Source of the DNA: Aegilops tauschii subsp. strangulata
Taxonomy: Eukaryota; Streptophyta; Magnoliopsida; Poales; Poaceae
Length of the DNA: 64,000 nt
Reading direction: 5' to 3'
Assembly: GCF_002575655.3 (NCBI RefSeq)
Contig: NC_053040.3
Coordinates: 150,599,148 to 150,663,147 of the forward strand
Shown: positions 22,608 through 34,003 of the stretch, piece after piece
Layout: every line of letters starts with the position of its first letter
Numbering within the stretch: position 1 is the stretch's first letter
Translations under genes and position numbers: made by a program
Notes under the pieces: generated by a model
Told to the model about the DNA's origin: nothing
Seen by the model: the letters and a program-made list of their open reading frames with translations, nothing else
Databases searched by the model: none

Positions 22608-25431
22608 TTCCCCGACTTAGGAGCCCCCTGCTTGATCGAATCGTTGACATTGTTGAGTCTACAAGAAAATGTTTTGAGTCTTAGGATTATATATATATCG
22701 AAGGGTAGGATTCTTTTTACTCCTCAGTCCCGTCGTCGCTCTGGTGAGGCTTCCTGACGTAGAAGTTTTGACTCTCCTCGCCTCAAATTTCAAGAAAAAA
22801 ATTTAGGATCACGCGGGTATATATCGTAGGATATCTTTCCAACACACACATGATACGATATGGGATCTATCATATGTTTGTTTCCGGCTTATTTTGCAAG
22901 CCAATCCTTTGTTTTGTTTTGGTTTGTGGTATTCGAGTTGCTTCAATGTCAAGTGTTGATTCCATACCTTCCCTAAGTGGTGTCAATTCTTCTTGATCAT
23001 CGAGGTTGTCATGTCAATTCTTTCCAACCGGTGCGATTCTCTTCAAGATGATCCTATCATTTTTCCCATCCGCAGGATCAACTCAAAGTCTTCTCAACGT
23101 TATTTGTTTCATCCGTCCCAAGTTGCCTTTGTTTTCCCGCCCTCCCACCCCTTTTCTTCAAGGAATCATATATATTAATCAAGTATCCATCTTATTGATG
23201 GGAAGTCTCTCCATTCTTTTTCGTCAATGTTCTTATCCAGTGATTCTCAAGAATATACTAACGGAGCCTTAAGTTTATCATTATTCATTCTTTTTCTTCT
23301 TCGATGGAGTAAATTCAAGCCTTCAATGTTCATCACATTCCGTCCCTTGTTTCAAATGATTTCTTATGCCGGTGCACCTGTCAATTATCCACTTCTGCTA
23401 TTCAATTGTTTCCATTCATGTTTCCATTCTTAATCCGTTCAAGTTATTTCGAGGATGTTATCTCATTCAATCCATTCAAATCGACCGGTGCAATCTCCCT
23501 TTCAAGTAATGGTTCGAAGGTGTTTCTTTTGAGTGGGCCCTAACCCATAGGTCTTTTCCCAGGATCTTACCTGATTCTTCTATTTTTCCCGGAGCTACCC
23601 TCAACTTCTTTTCGAAGTTTGACGTAAGAATGATTTATCATCAGTCATATGTCTTTCTCCAAACATCTTTCAAATTCTTTCATCGTTGGCTCAACCTCTT
23701 AGCTTTTGATTCTCCCAGAGTGTCTAAACAATTCTTAGTGGTGGTTCTTGTCATCTTTCTCAACATTTGAAGACCGAAAAAGAGCTTCTCTGCAATCATA
23801 TCCGTTCTCAAGATTCATGGTTCTAGCGTTATGCCATCCTCTCATAACTGTTTTCGATTGTGAGAATTCTTTTCACCCATCCGGAGCAATTCAGGAGTCT
23901 TTTCAGTTTGATTCTCTGGAGCCCATCATCTTAGAATTATTCATTCCAGCTTGCAGCTCTCATTCTCAAAATCTTACCGGTGCTTCGCTCAAGTATTCGT
24001 CAATCAATTCAAGATCTCTTCATTATCTTGTATCTAAATTCCCTCAAGTATCATCTTTCGTTTTCCAATTCTTCCTAGTGAATTGTGCCTTTGCTACTTT
24101 CATTTTCAATTCTTACGGTGGTTCGTTCAAGATTTCTCTTCCTTCGTTATCATATCAATTCATTCCTTCTTCCCAATCCTACCGGTGGTTTGTTGAAGAC
24201 CTTCCCAATTTTGCGCAATATCTATCTTAATCCTTTCTACGAGAATAAGTAGTATGACAAATCCGTTAGTTGTCATCAATTTAAATTGGTGAAGGATACG
24301 CATAACATAATTCTTATTCCTGTTTCATCAAAGTGATTAATTCCTTATTCTGGAGGTTCATCAAAAAATTTGCTCTCATTTGTTCATCTTTCTTTCCGGA
24401 GTTCCAAGTTTTCTCGGTTATATCATCGCGAAGCTCCATCTAATCAATGCAAGGATTCATCTTCTTCTTTTCAAGCTTCTCTCCTTGCGACCTTGTTTTA
24501 TTTATCCGGAGTTCTTCGAGAGTTTCTTCATGGTGGCTCATCAAGGATTCTGTTCATTCTTCAATTGTTCTTCAAGATCTCTCTCGAAGTCATGAACCGC
24601 CAAGCTATACTCTCAAATAAGCATGGTGCTCAACACATGTTTTGTTTTGAGGAGTTCAAGCATTCTTCATCTTGCATTCCGAAGTGCAATTCTTCCTACC
24701 TTATCTTTTCAGGTGGTGTTATGTCATTTTTGACAATTTTTGTGTGTTTCATGATTCACAAGTTCAGGAATGAGATATTTAAAACCCATCACTTTCTTCC
24801 TTGGAGTTATCTTGGTATAGAGTTCACCTAAAGCCTTCCATTGGGAATGTTGCTCGTCGTGATGATTACCTTTGATCCAAGTTTTCTTATCACCTCGATG
24901 GAAGAAGCTTTCTATCTTTTCTAGCTCTCAATCAAATCTTTTTTCCCATGAGTGGCAGGTTGTCACCTCATAATTTTTTGAGATGTCTTCCATAAGCCCA
25001 CATCAAGCTTATCCTTTCGTTGTTGATAATCCAACAACTCCATTCTAGCATTTGTTGTAAGCGTGCTCTCTCTAGATCTTGTTTCCCTCCGTTCATTCCA
25101 TTCCATTCTTTCATTTCTTCCGGAGGCATTGTGATGTTGCTCTCTCATCTCATCATCAAGAGTTGTGAGGTTCGTGTTCTTTCCTGTGCTTATCAATTTA
25201 ACCAGAGTGTTGTGTCCTCTGCTCAGACTCTTTTCATCTTATCAAGTTTTCCTTCCCTTTTCTACCGCAGTGCTCTCAATTGTGTTCAACTCCGTTGTGT
25301 GCTTTCTTTCAATTTTTCAAACTCTCAAGGTTCGTGGTTTCACTCGTTTGTTGAAGAAGCAACTTTGTTTTACCTCTTCATCTTCCGTTTTCCCTCCGGT
25401 GCCATCCTAGATCTCGGGACGAGATCCTCTT
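22608..25431 (+). other. Element A internal domain, no recognisable retroviral-type genes
   Basis: About 2.8 kb, T/C-rich. The longest open frame is about 160 codons (23748-24230) and none shows a gag, protease, RT or integrase motif. A degenerate motif of the type CCGG(T/A)G(G/C) followed after 5-10 bases by TTCAAG or TTCATC recurs at about 23028, 23378, 23482, 23880, 23980, 24115, 24182, 24400, 24507, 25118 and 25395. That suggests an array-like ancestry. The element would need proteins from an autonomous partner. Confidence 0.65.
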
Positions 25432-25446
25432 GTAGTGGTGGAGTGT
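25432..25446 (+). other. Element A polypurine tract
   Basis: GTAGTGGTGGAGTGT immediately precedes the 3' LTR start TGTAACACCCC. Confidence 0.7.
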
Positions 25447-25979
25447 TGTAACACCCCGGATGTAACTTTCCATATCTGTATCTCCGACTCTTGCCTTTTT
25501 CGGAGATGCAATATGATATTCCCTTCGTGGTTGGGTTTTGTCTTTGTATTGCTTTTGTTCATGTCATGCATTTCATATCATGTCATCATGTGCATCGCAT
25601 TTGCATTCGTGTTCGTCTCATGCATCTGAGCATTTTCCCCGTTGTCCGTTTTGCAATCTGACACTCCCACGTGCACCGGCGCACCCCTCTTGTCTCTTTT
25701 CGTGAGCGGGTGTTAAACGTTCTCGGAATGGGCCGAGATTTGTCAAGTGGCCTTGATACATCACCGGAAGACCTCCTGTCAAATTTCATTCCATTTGGAG
25801 GCCGTTTGATGCCCCAACGGTTAACCGGGTAACCGCAAAAGCCTCATTGTGTTGCATCCCAACACCCCTCCAAAACAGCCCAATAACCCATCTAAACCAC
25901 TTCCATGTCCCCCGTCATCGGATCACGATCGTATGGGCGAAAACCACACCTCATTTGGGCACTCCCACCTCCTTCTACC

Positions 25980-25987
25980 TATATATA
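25980..25987 (+). promoter_or_regulatory. Candidate TATA box of element A LTR
   Basis: TATATATA sits shortly upstream of the GC-rich leader and the GTAAAT donor-like site. This order suits a spliced LTR transcript. Position chosen by eye. Confidence 0.45.
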
Positions 25988-28027
25988 TGTGATCCCCTCC
26001 GAATTTCGCGTAGATGAACCCTAGCCCCGCTCCCCTCGCGCCGCCGGAAACGTCCAACTCCGGCCGGACATGTCCCGCCTCCACGTCGTCCGGCCAATCC
26101 GGAGCCGCCACTTAAGCACCACCGCCTCCCTCCTCCACTCGCGCGCCGCCATGTGTCGCCGCCGTCCTCCTCCACCGCTTGGGCCCGTGAGCCCATCCGC
26201 GGCCCGCCGGGCCCGTTCGTCGCCGCCCGCACTGCCCGGGTGCACGAGCGCGCGCCCCGCCGCCCGAGTCCGCCGCTCCGCCGCGCGCCTCGCTGGCACG
26301 GCCCCGCCGCCCTTCGCCGGCCCCGGCGCCTTGCCGCCTCGCCCTTGCCGCGTCTCCGCCGCCCAGGCGCTGCATCTCCCCCGCGCCGAGCTCGCCGCCA
26401 CCCTCGCCGTCCGGCCCTGCTCCGCCGCCGCCGGCGCCGGATCTGGTCGGATCCGGTCGGACCCGACCTTCCCGACGCCTCTCCGGTCTCCTTCCTCCTC
26501 TCCGGCCAACTCCGGTGAACCTCGATCTGCGTGCCCCGGAACCCTAGATCCGTTTTCGGGAGGTAAATTTCGTCGAAGTCTTTTGCTCTGTGACATTTCA
26601 AGCCTACTTCATAATGCCGTATCTCGGTGCTCGTTGCTCCGATTCATGCATATGATATGTCAAATTGTTCGTCTCGTTGAGCTCTTCATGTTAAAAGCAT
26701 CTCCATGCATGTTAGTGTTGGTTATAAATTGTTTACTGCTGTTACTTATCAGATCATGGTGATTTGTCATTTTTGTTGCATTTGATGTGTGCATCATATG
26801 AGTATGAGCTCTACATGTGTTTTAAACTAAAATATGCCATCTTTATAGAGATGCTTGTCTTGTATTTTTGTGATCTATGTGTTGACTAGAACAAGCATGC
26901 AAACTAGGCTTCGTGATGTTGCTGTTTTCAGGGACATAGGATTTTGCCAAGTCTTTTCCTTCTGTTATTTTGATGCCATGTAAACTTGATGCTACAGTGA
27001 TATCCATGCTTGTTTTGAGATACTTCAGTAAGGATGTTTTGAACATATGGTTATGCTATATCCATCCATGCCCTTTTTTGCAATTATGGAGTGCCCTAGC
27101 ATGTCCTTTTCTAGCTCTACTTTTGCTCTAAAATGTTCCTGGCAGAATGTTAACATGTTAATCAATATCGCCATGGTTGTTGCTAGTGATCCATGCATCC
27201 TATGAACTTGCTCTTGCCATGGTTAGCTTGATGAACATGTCGTCTTGCTGATGGTATGCTTATTTTTTCATTCAATGCCTTGTGGTGAGTGGCATGAGCT
27301 CGCAAAGTTGCCTTCATAATTCTTTTTATGCCATGCTCTGTTTTCTGCGAAGTCTGAAACTGTTAATAAAACTTGCTATGTTTATATGGGTGCCATCATA
27401 TCTTCTGTGCCTTGTTGGCTCATGATCAGTAAGGGACTTTTTTTCTATTCATTTGGTAGATTCATGCTATGCCTTTATTTGCTATGATATGTTACTGTAG
27501 CATGTTGTTTACTTGCTCTAAACATTGCTTCCTGATGCTGTTTATGCCATGATAGTATTTTCACCAAGTCTGTGAAGCTGATATCTTTTGCACTTTTGCC
27601 ATGCTTGTTCGAACCTGCTCTTGTGTGATTTATCCGTAGCTCAGTGTTCATGTTTTGTTAAGCATCTTGTGTAAATCACTGCCATATGCCTTGTTGTTAT
27701 GTTGTAGTGCAGTAGCTTAGATTCTTATTGCATTCTAGATGGCATCGTGCTGTTAATCGCAGATTTGTGCCATCCTTGTTTTGCTTGCCATTTGCAAACC
27801 GTGTCTGCGTTTCCGGTGATATTTATATCGATTTCAACCAAAATCATCTCATATTTCCAGTGGTATACTTCGTTTGCCAAGTTGATGCCTTGTTCATCCT
27901 TTTTCCTTCCGGAGCACGCATATGCATTGCATATCACATCTCGCATATCATGCCATATATTGCATCATGTTGCTTGTGCATTGCACCGTGATTGATTGTT
28001 GGTCCTTTGCTTGTGTTCTTGCTTTGG

Positions 28028-28120
28028 GTAGAGCCGGGAGACGAGTTCGTGACCGAGGTACCTGTTGAGTACGCTTTCGAGGATCAAGCTTTCGTCAACT
28101 CTGAGAACTTTGCAGGCAAG
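28028..28120 (+). other. Coding-like acidic segment in element A 3' LTR (mini-exon 1 copy)
   Basis: Identical to 1118-1210; see that entry. Confidence 0.3.
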
Positions 28121-29356
28121 ATGACCATACCCTCGAAATCACTTCTATCTTTCCTTGCTAGTTGTTTTGCTCTACCTTATGTTGCGCTACCTACCACTTG
28201 CTATATCATGCCTCCCATATTTCAATGTCAAGCCTCTAACCCACCTTTCCTCGCAAACCGTTGTTTGGCTATGTTACCGCTTTTGCTCAGCCCCTCTTAT
28301 AGCTTTGCTAGTTGCAGGTGAAGATGAAGTTTGTTCCATGTTGGAACATGGATATTGTTGGGATATCATTATTACATCTTATTTACTTTAATGCATCTAT
28401 ATACTTGGTAAAGGGTGGAAGGCTCGGCCTTATGCCTGGTGTTTTGTTCCACTCTTACCGCCCTAATTTTCGTCATACCGGTGTTATGTTCCTTGATTTT
28501 GCGTTCCTTACGCGGTTGGGTGATAATGGGAACCCCTTGACAGTTCGCCTTGAATAAAACTCCTCCAGCAAGGCCCAACCTTGGTTTTACCATTTGCCAC
28601 CTAAGCCTTTTTCCCTTGGGTTCTGTGGACTCAAGGGTCATCTTTATTTTAAACCTCCGGGCCAGTGCTCCTCTGAGTGTTGGTCCAAACTAGAGCACCG
28701 TGCGGGACCATCCCTTGGAAACTTGGGTTATGTTGGTACCTGTACGCTTAGCTTATCCGGTGTGCCCTGAGAACGAGATATGTGCAGCTCCTATCGGGAT
28801 TTGTCAGCACAATCGGGTGGTCTTGCTGGTCATGTTTACCATTGTCGAAATGTCTTGTAATCGGGATTCCCAGTCTGATCGGGTCTTCCTGGGAGAAGGA
28901 ATATCCTTCGTTGACCGTGAGAACTTGTGATGGGCTAAGTTGGGACACCCCTGCAGGGTTTATACTTTCGAGAGCCATGCCCACGGTTATGTGGCAGATG
29001 GGAATTTGTTAATATCCGGTTGTAGAGGAATTGACACTTGACTTAATTAAAATGCATCAACCGCGTGTGTAGCCGTGATGGTCTCTTTTCGGCGGAGTCC
29101 AGGAAGTGAACACGGTCTTGTGTTATGCTTAAACGTAAGTAGTTTCAGGATCACTTCTTGATCACTTCTAGCTTCACGTCCGTTGCGTTGCTTCTGTTGT
29201 CGCTCTCATTTGCGTATGTTAGCCACCATATACGCTTAGTGCTTGCTGCAACTCCACCTCACTACCCTTTCCTACCCATAAGCTTAAATAGTCTTGATCG
29301 CGCGGGTGTGAGATTTCTGAGTCCTCATGACTCACGGATACTTCCAAACAGTTGCA

Positions 29357-29455
29357 GGTGCCGAGGATACCAGTGCAGGTGACGCAACCGAGCTCAAGTG
29401 GGAGTTCGACGAGGACCTTGGTCGTTACTATGTTTATTTTCCTAATGATCAGTAG
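29357..29455 (+). other. Coding-like C-terminal segment in element A 3' LTR (mini-exon 2 copy)
   Basis: Same frame and stop as 2447-2545; differs by DATELK for DANELK and PNDQ for PDDQ. Confidence 0.3.
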
Positions 29456-29727
29456 TGGAGCCCAGTTGGGACGATCGGGGATCTAGCATTTGGGGTTGTC
29501 TTCCTTTATTTTGGTTCCGTAGTCGGACCTTTGTTTGTACCTTGGATGATGTATGGATTATTTATGTATTGCGTGAAGTGGCGATTGTAAGCCAACTCTT
29601 TATCCCTTTCTTATTCAGTACATGGGATGTGTGAAGATTACCCCTCTTGCGACAAGCCTACCATGCGGCTATGCCTCTAAGTCGTGCCCCGACACGTCGG
29701 AGATATAGGCCCATTGTGGGTGTTACA

Positions 29728-30550
29728 CTCCCCGTCATCCAGATCCGGCAGCGGCAGTACCTTGAACCCACGCAACTCTAAGATAGCCATCTAAGCGCTG
29801 CTTCCACGGCAAACTTGCGGCCCCGCACCCTTACATTAGACACCAGCCAACCGGCAGCCTAGGAGCTCCGCCGCCTCGAGGGGTGCTGCTTCCCATTGGG
29901 AATCGATTGGCCCAGAATAAAACTTCAGACAACTGACGCCTAAATAAAGTGATTTGAGATGAGGGTGCGACCTATCTGGCGGCATGGTGAAGTAGGCAGG
30001 TCCGGCTGCCGAGTCAGTGAGGCCGGCGCGGTTGCGGTCGCCACCGGTGGCAGGGAAACAGCGATGTCGCGACGGTCGACGGCTATGGGGAAGCAGCGCC
30101 AGGACTCTGGACGGATCCGAAGTTGGAGCCGCTCCAGCGCCGTGAACAACGGCGGGGGTGAATCGGCTCCGGTACGGTTCACGCAGCCGTTGTCGAGGCA
30201 TCTCCAGCAGCACGGAGTAAGAGGCACACGGCCCAGTGCACGACGGCAAATGGACATTGTCTCCGGCATTAGGGAGGAGGGCGGCTGTGAAATTGGTGCG
30301 GTGGGGGCGCCATGGAGGAGGGGCTGAGGTTTCGCGGCTCGGGAGAAGGGAGCTTTCGGGGAGAAGGTGATTTGGCACCCACGAGGTATGAATGGGGGGG
30401 ATTGGGAGTGGAGGGGAACCATGTTTTACGCACGCATTTGTCTGAAATGTGAGGGGGAGTTAAAGTGCTACCCCTGCCTTTAGGCTTCTCGGCTTGGGTC
30501 TGTGTACTGAGGGTCGGGGATAGTAGAGTAACTTTGCTTCTCCCCAAATA
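29728..30550. other. Low-copy GC-rich stretch, no gene recognised
   Basis: Frames of up to 180 codons exist on both strands (for example 29836-30378 minus) but are Pro/Ser/Arg-rich, overlap each other and carry no domain I know. It could be a remnant of a host gene 5' region. The first five bases (CTCCC) are the right target-site flank of element A. Confidence 0.4.
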
Positions 30551-30730
30551 GTGGGCGGGAGCGATTTCGGGCGAGGAGGGCGTGTTTTGAAATATAGTGG
30601 GCACGAGCGATTTCGGGCGAGGAGAGCGTGTTTTGAAATAGTGGGCGCGAGCTATTTCGGGCGAGGAGAGCGTGTTTTGCCGACCATGGTTTATGAATTA
30701 TTCGGCACATGTCATTTCGGCCGAGGAGAA
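30551..30730 (+). repeat. Short tandem array, about 45-bp unit, 3-4 copies
   Basis: Units begin GTGGGCGGGAGCGATTTCGG at 30551 and recur at 30597 and 30641 (spacing 46 and 44), each ending in CGTGTTTTG. A degenerate fourth unit ends near 30730. The core GATTTCGGGCGAGGAG is constant. Confidence 0.85.
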
Positions 30731-31358
30731 GGCGCGCTTGGATGAAGTTACGAACCTACCCTCGATGCACAATGGGCCAATTAATGCGTCTCCCACATAG
30801 GACGGTAATTTCGCGTCTCCCATTTATTTGCTCGGGCGAATTCCACCGAGCAGAGGATGTTTAACGGTTCGTTCAAAATTTGGGAGAAAGAGCATCCACG
30901 TCTACCTTACCAAGTCGATTCGAATCAAATTTAGAAATATTAGCTTGCCACTTGTTTTTTAGATGGAGAGATGATGCTCGGGAGTAATGTGTTTTTACAT
31001 GCTCGTTGCTAGCGATTTACTATATGACAAATAGTTGACCCACTCAAAAATGGGAATCAAACCAAAAATGAAATATCTCGATTCAATGAAATAGCTCGTT
31101 CACCAGGTCAAAATAGTGAACAAAATCCAAAATTGAACACCTCAATCGAATAGCATGTTGTACAGTATTATAGTACTCCATGAACATGTTGAAAGTCAAA
31201 TTAATGAACTTGTTTGATATACGCATATATCCGTTCATGTGTGGATTGCAGACAACATGTTCTCCAATTTAAATATTTGAATGCAAGTTTATATCGAAAC
31301 ATGGTTTATATCGGTCTTTGATGCATAAAACGCGACCTCCCCCTCTCCCGGACTCCTG
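30731..31358. other. A/T-rich intergenic stretch, nothing recognised
   Basis: No coding segment, TIR or LTR terminus was seen. Confidence 0.5.
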
Positions 31359-31385
31359 CTCTCTCTCTCTCTCTCTCTCTCTCTC
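31359..31385 (+). repeat. (CT)n microsatellite
   Basis: About 13 uninterrupted CT units, the start of a CT/CA-rich tract that extends with interruptions to about 31800. Confidence 0.95.
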
Positions 31386-32344
31386 CGACCATCTTCAATT
31401 CTGTCGCACGCATCCAACACACAAACCTTGTTGGTCCTCTCTCTTTCTCTCCATCCCTCTCTCTCTCTCTTTGTGTGTGTGCGTGGGGGGGGTCTTTCTA
31501 GTTCGCATGCATACATACTCCATCTATAGGTCTCTCTCGCACACTATGTATGATTCTCTAGTCCAATCTAGATATCTTGGGTGCACTCATCGTACGCACA
31601 CAAATTCCTTGGCTCATTGCCCGTAACTCTCTCACGCACCACTCTGTCGTCTCGGAGCTCTTCCCCCTCTCTCTCAAACTCTCCATCTACCTGGGTCACA
31701 CATACACATGCATATCTCACTCGCACTCGATAGGCCCATCTAAAACTCTATCTCTCTCCCTCGTTCTCTCTCCATCTCACACGCACACACACACAATCTC
31801 ATGCCTAGCTAGCCAAGTATGATGGTCTCTCACTCAATTGTAGGCACACGCAGTCCTCCCTATATGTATATGACTAGCTAATCTTAGTCTCCATCACAAA
31901 CATGTGCATGGTCTATCTCGATTTCTCTCGGGGCATCTTTCTATCGCACACGCACCTCCCTCGATCTCCCACCCATATAGTACCCTCACGATCTCGAGGG
32001 GGTCTCTCTATCACAAACACACCCTCTCGCCCTCCCCCATGCGTCGATGTTCTCCATGTGTCCCTCTCGACCTTGGCTCCTCGTTGGCCAGACCTCTATT
32101 GGACATGTGCTATAGGGGTGTCTCTCTCCGTTGCAAACAATCACACACTAGCTATCTTCGTGTATGTCCTCACCTCGCTTTTCTATCTCGGAGATGCATG
32201 CGTGATATGTTCGCCTAAGAAATGAAAAAACACACTCTCTCTCTCTAATTTATCGTTTGTTGTCACTTTCTCTTTCACACACATACTCATTTTGCACACT
32301 TACTCATTCTCCTTCACATGCACTTGATCCCTCTCGACTTAGGC

Positions 32345-32592
32345 ACTCTCCTCGGTCCATAGCATATTGATTTATTGAAAAGTCAAACATCACAAAGTTT
32401 GACCATGTACGTGGAGAAAAACAATTACATCTGGAACGTTAACATATACCATTAGATTCACCATGAGATGTAGTTTCGTATGATGTATCTTTGGTATTGA
32501 AGATATAAATAACATTTGTGTAAACCTGATCAAAGTTTCCAAAGTTTGACTTCTAAAAACATTACATGCACTGCATTATCGAGCGGATGGAA
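32345..32592. mobile_element. Stowaway-like MITE, copy in unit 1 (degenerate)
   Basis: The inner arms AAGTCAAAC..AAAGTTTGACC and ATCAAAGTTT..AAGTTTGACTT are inverted copies, as in Triticeae Mariner/Stowaway MITEs with a CTCCCTCCGT-type terminus. The outer termini (CTCTCCTCGGTCCATA and CGAGCGGATGGAAT) are mutated. Confidence 0.6.
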
Positions 32593-33306
32593 TATCTCTT
32601 TCCCCCTCTCAGCTATCTGACGCACCACTCAGCCTTATCGGGGCTCCTCAATCTCTCTCAAACTTTATATCTCCCTGGTTCACACATACACATGTCTCGC
32701 TCGCGCAATACATATAGACCCATCCAACACTCTCCGCCCTTGTTCTCTCTCTATGTGACACGCACCCCCCTAATAAGTACCATAATCCCTCACTCCATCA
32801 TAGGCGCAAGCACTCCCCCCCCTAAGTATGATTATCTCTCACTAGCCATCAGGAACACACGTATTGTATCCTTCCATCCATACATCTATCTCGATATCTC
32901 TCGGGGTATCTTCTATCGCGCACACACCTTGTCACACGATCTCCCACCCATGTAGTCCCATCATGATCTCCAGGGGATCTCTCTATGACAAACATACACT
33001 CTCTCCTCCCCATGTCTGCATTTTCTCCGTACGTCTCTCTCGACCTCTCTCCCTTGTTTGTCAGACCCCTCTTGGCCACGTGCTAGGGGTCTTGCTCTCT
33101 CGGTTGCAAACAACCACACACTATCTCCTCACCTTGCTTCCGTTGTCGAAGATGCATGTGTGATATGTTTGCATAAGACACACACATTTTTTCTCGACTT
33201 TTATCGAGTGTTGTCCATGTCTCTTTCACACACGCACACACACTTTTTTCACTCACTCTTTCTATTTCACTCTCTCTCTCTCTATCTCTCTCTATCTAGT
33301 TAGGGA

Positions 33307-33552
33307 CTCTCTCACGTCCATAAGCATATGGATGTTTTGAAAAGTCAAACCTCAAAAAAGTTTGACCAGGTATATGTGGAGAAAAACATTTACATCTGGA
33401 AAGATCATTAGATTCATCACAACATGTACTTACTTCATACTATCATTTATCTTTGGTATTGTAGATATAAGTAATTTCTTTATAAACTTGGTCAAAGTTT
33501 CAAAAGTTTGACTTTAAAAAAAAGTTGGAACTACATTATCGAACGGAGGGAG
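33307..33552. mobile_element. Stowaway-like MITE, copy in unit 2
   Basis: Better preserved: the right terminus GAACGGAGGGAG is followed by TA, the left end is a degenerate CTCTCTCACGTCCATA, and the inner arms are inverted GTCAAAC/GTTTGAC tracts. Confidence 0.7.
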
Positions 33553-34003
33553 TAGCTCTTTCTCTCTCTATCTCTCTCTCTCTCTGCTATCTCTCACGGG
33601 CCTCCCCTCTCACACGAACACTCTATACCGATGGATTATACGCTCACTATGTCAGCATATAGCACCGTATATTATTTAGTTGACCGGTCAACCAGTCCAC
33701 ATGCTGCCTTATCAGCTCGTGTTCTGTATCTTCGTGTGCTTGCCCATGTGGTAGTGGGTGAAAATAAGTAAACTAGAGGCCCATCTGACACGCGGTGAAG
33801 TAAACAAAGTTGAAACCACTCGGGGTAGCACCCCGCACGCTAGTAAATTGAGGGCGCATTGAGGACACACTTCTTCCGCGTGGAGGACGCACTCGCACAC
33901 AATTCACCACTGTGCGGCGGCATGCACAGAAGGACGCACTCGCGCACACCCAGCACACAACACACACTAGCACACGTGTACACCGGCGTCACCGTCGGTT
34001 GAG
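33553..34003. other. 5' region of the F-box pseudogene
   Basis: A further CT-rich microsatellite (33560-33595) and a mixed stretch rich in ACACACTAGC-type runs up to 33980. A promoter could lie here but no convincing TATA box was picked. Confidence 0.4.

Larger units (their letters stand above)
1..29727 (+). mobile_element. Element A: long-LTR, gag-pol-less retrotransposon (LARD / Sukkula-like), 5' end outside window
   Basis: Positions 1-2719 plus 22488-22590 match 26911-29727, so they are two LTRs of one element. The intact 3' LTR is 4281 bp (TGTAACACCC...GTTACA) and the first 1464 bp of the 5' LTR lie left of the window. The 5' LTR is followed by a primer-binding site and the 3' LTR is preceded by a purine-rich tract, which fixes the + orientation. 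Without the nested elements the internal domain is only about 2.85 kb and shows no gag, protease, RT or integrase motif. LTRs above 4 kb around a short non-coding core are the described form of LARDs, for example barley Sukkula; the family name is my inference. The 5' LTR is interrupted by element B. The base pairs after the 3' LTR are CTCCC; the matching left target duplication is outside the window. Confidence 0.72.
25447..29727 (+). repeat. Element A 3' LTR (complete, 4281 bp)
   Basis: TGTAACACCC...GTTACA. From 26911 onward it matches window positions 1-2719 and 22493-22590. It contains a TATA run (25980-25987), then a strikingly GC-rich stretch of about 500 bp (26030-26530) that gives long Pro/Ala/Arg-rich frames on both strands without family resemblance, a donor-like GGAG|GTAAAT near 26563, coding-like mini-segments at 28028-28120 and 29357-29455, and AATAAA at 28553-28558. 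Confidence 0.92.
31610..33552 (+). repeat. Tandem segmental duplication, two diverged units of about 0.96 kb
   Basis: Unit 1 (about 31610-32592) and unit 2 (about 32593-33552) share the same succession: a CACC-ACTC start, a CCTGG-CACACATACACATG block (31690 and 32675), a long block around TCTCGGGG(C/T)ATCTT (31920 and 32893), TTGCAAACAA.CACACACTA (32131 and 33105), and a Stowaway-like MITE at the end. Spacing between matched points is 960-985 bp. Short CT/CA simple repeats pepper both units. No gene is encoded; the long open frames here come from the low-complexity sequence. Confidence 0.75.

Noticed and set aside
26021..26762. Long Pro/Arg/Ala-rich frames on both strands (up to 230 codons)
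   Set aside because: They come from the GC-rich leader part of the element A LTR; composition alone keeps them open and no domain is visible.
29836..30422. Overlapping minus-strand frames of 160-180 codons as a possible gene
   Set aside because: Different frames overlap with similar low-complexity text, no start context, splice pattern or family resemblance.
31318..33303. Ser/Leu/His-rich frames of about 75-130 codons
   Set aside because: Products of CT/CA microsatellite-like sequence; no conserved motif.
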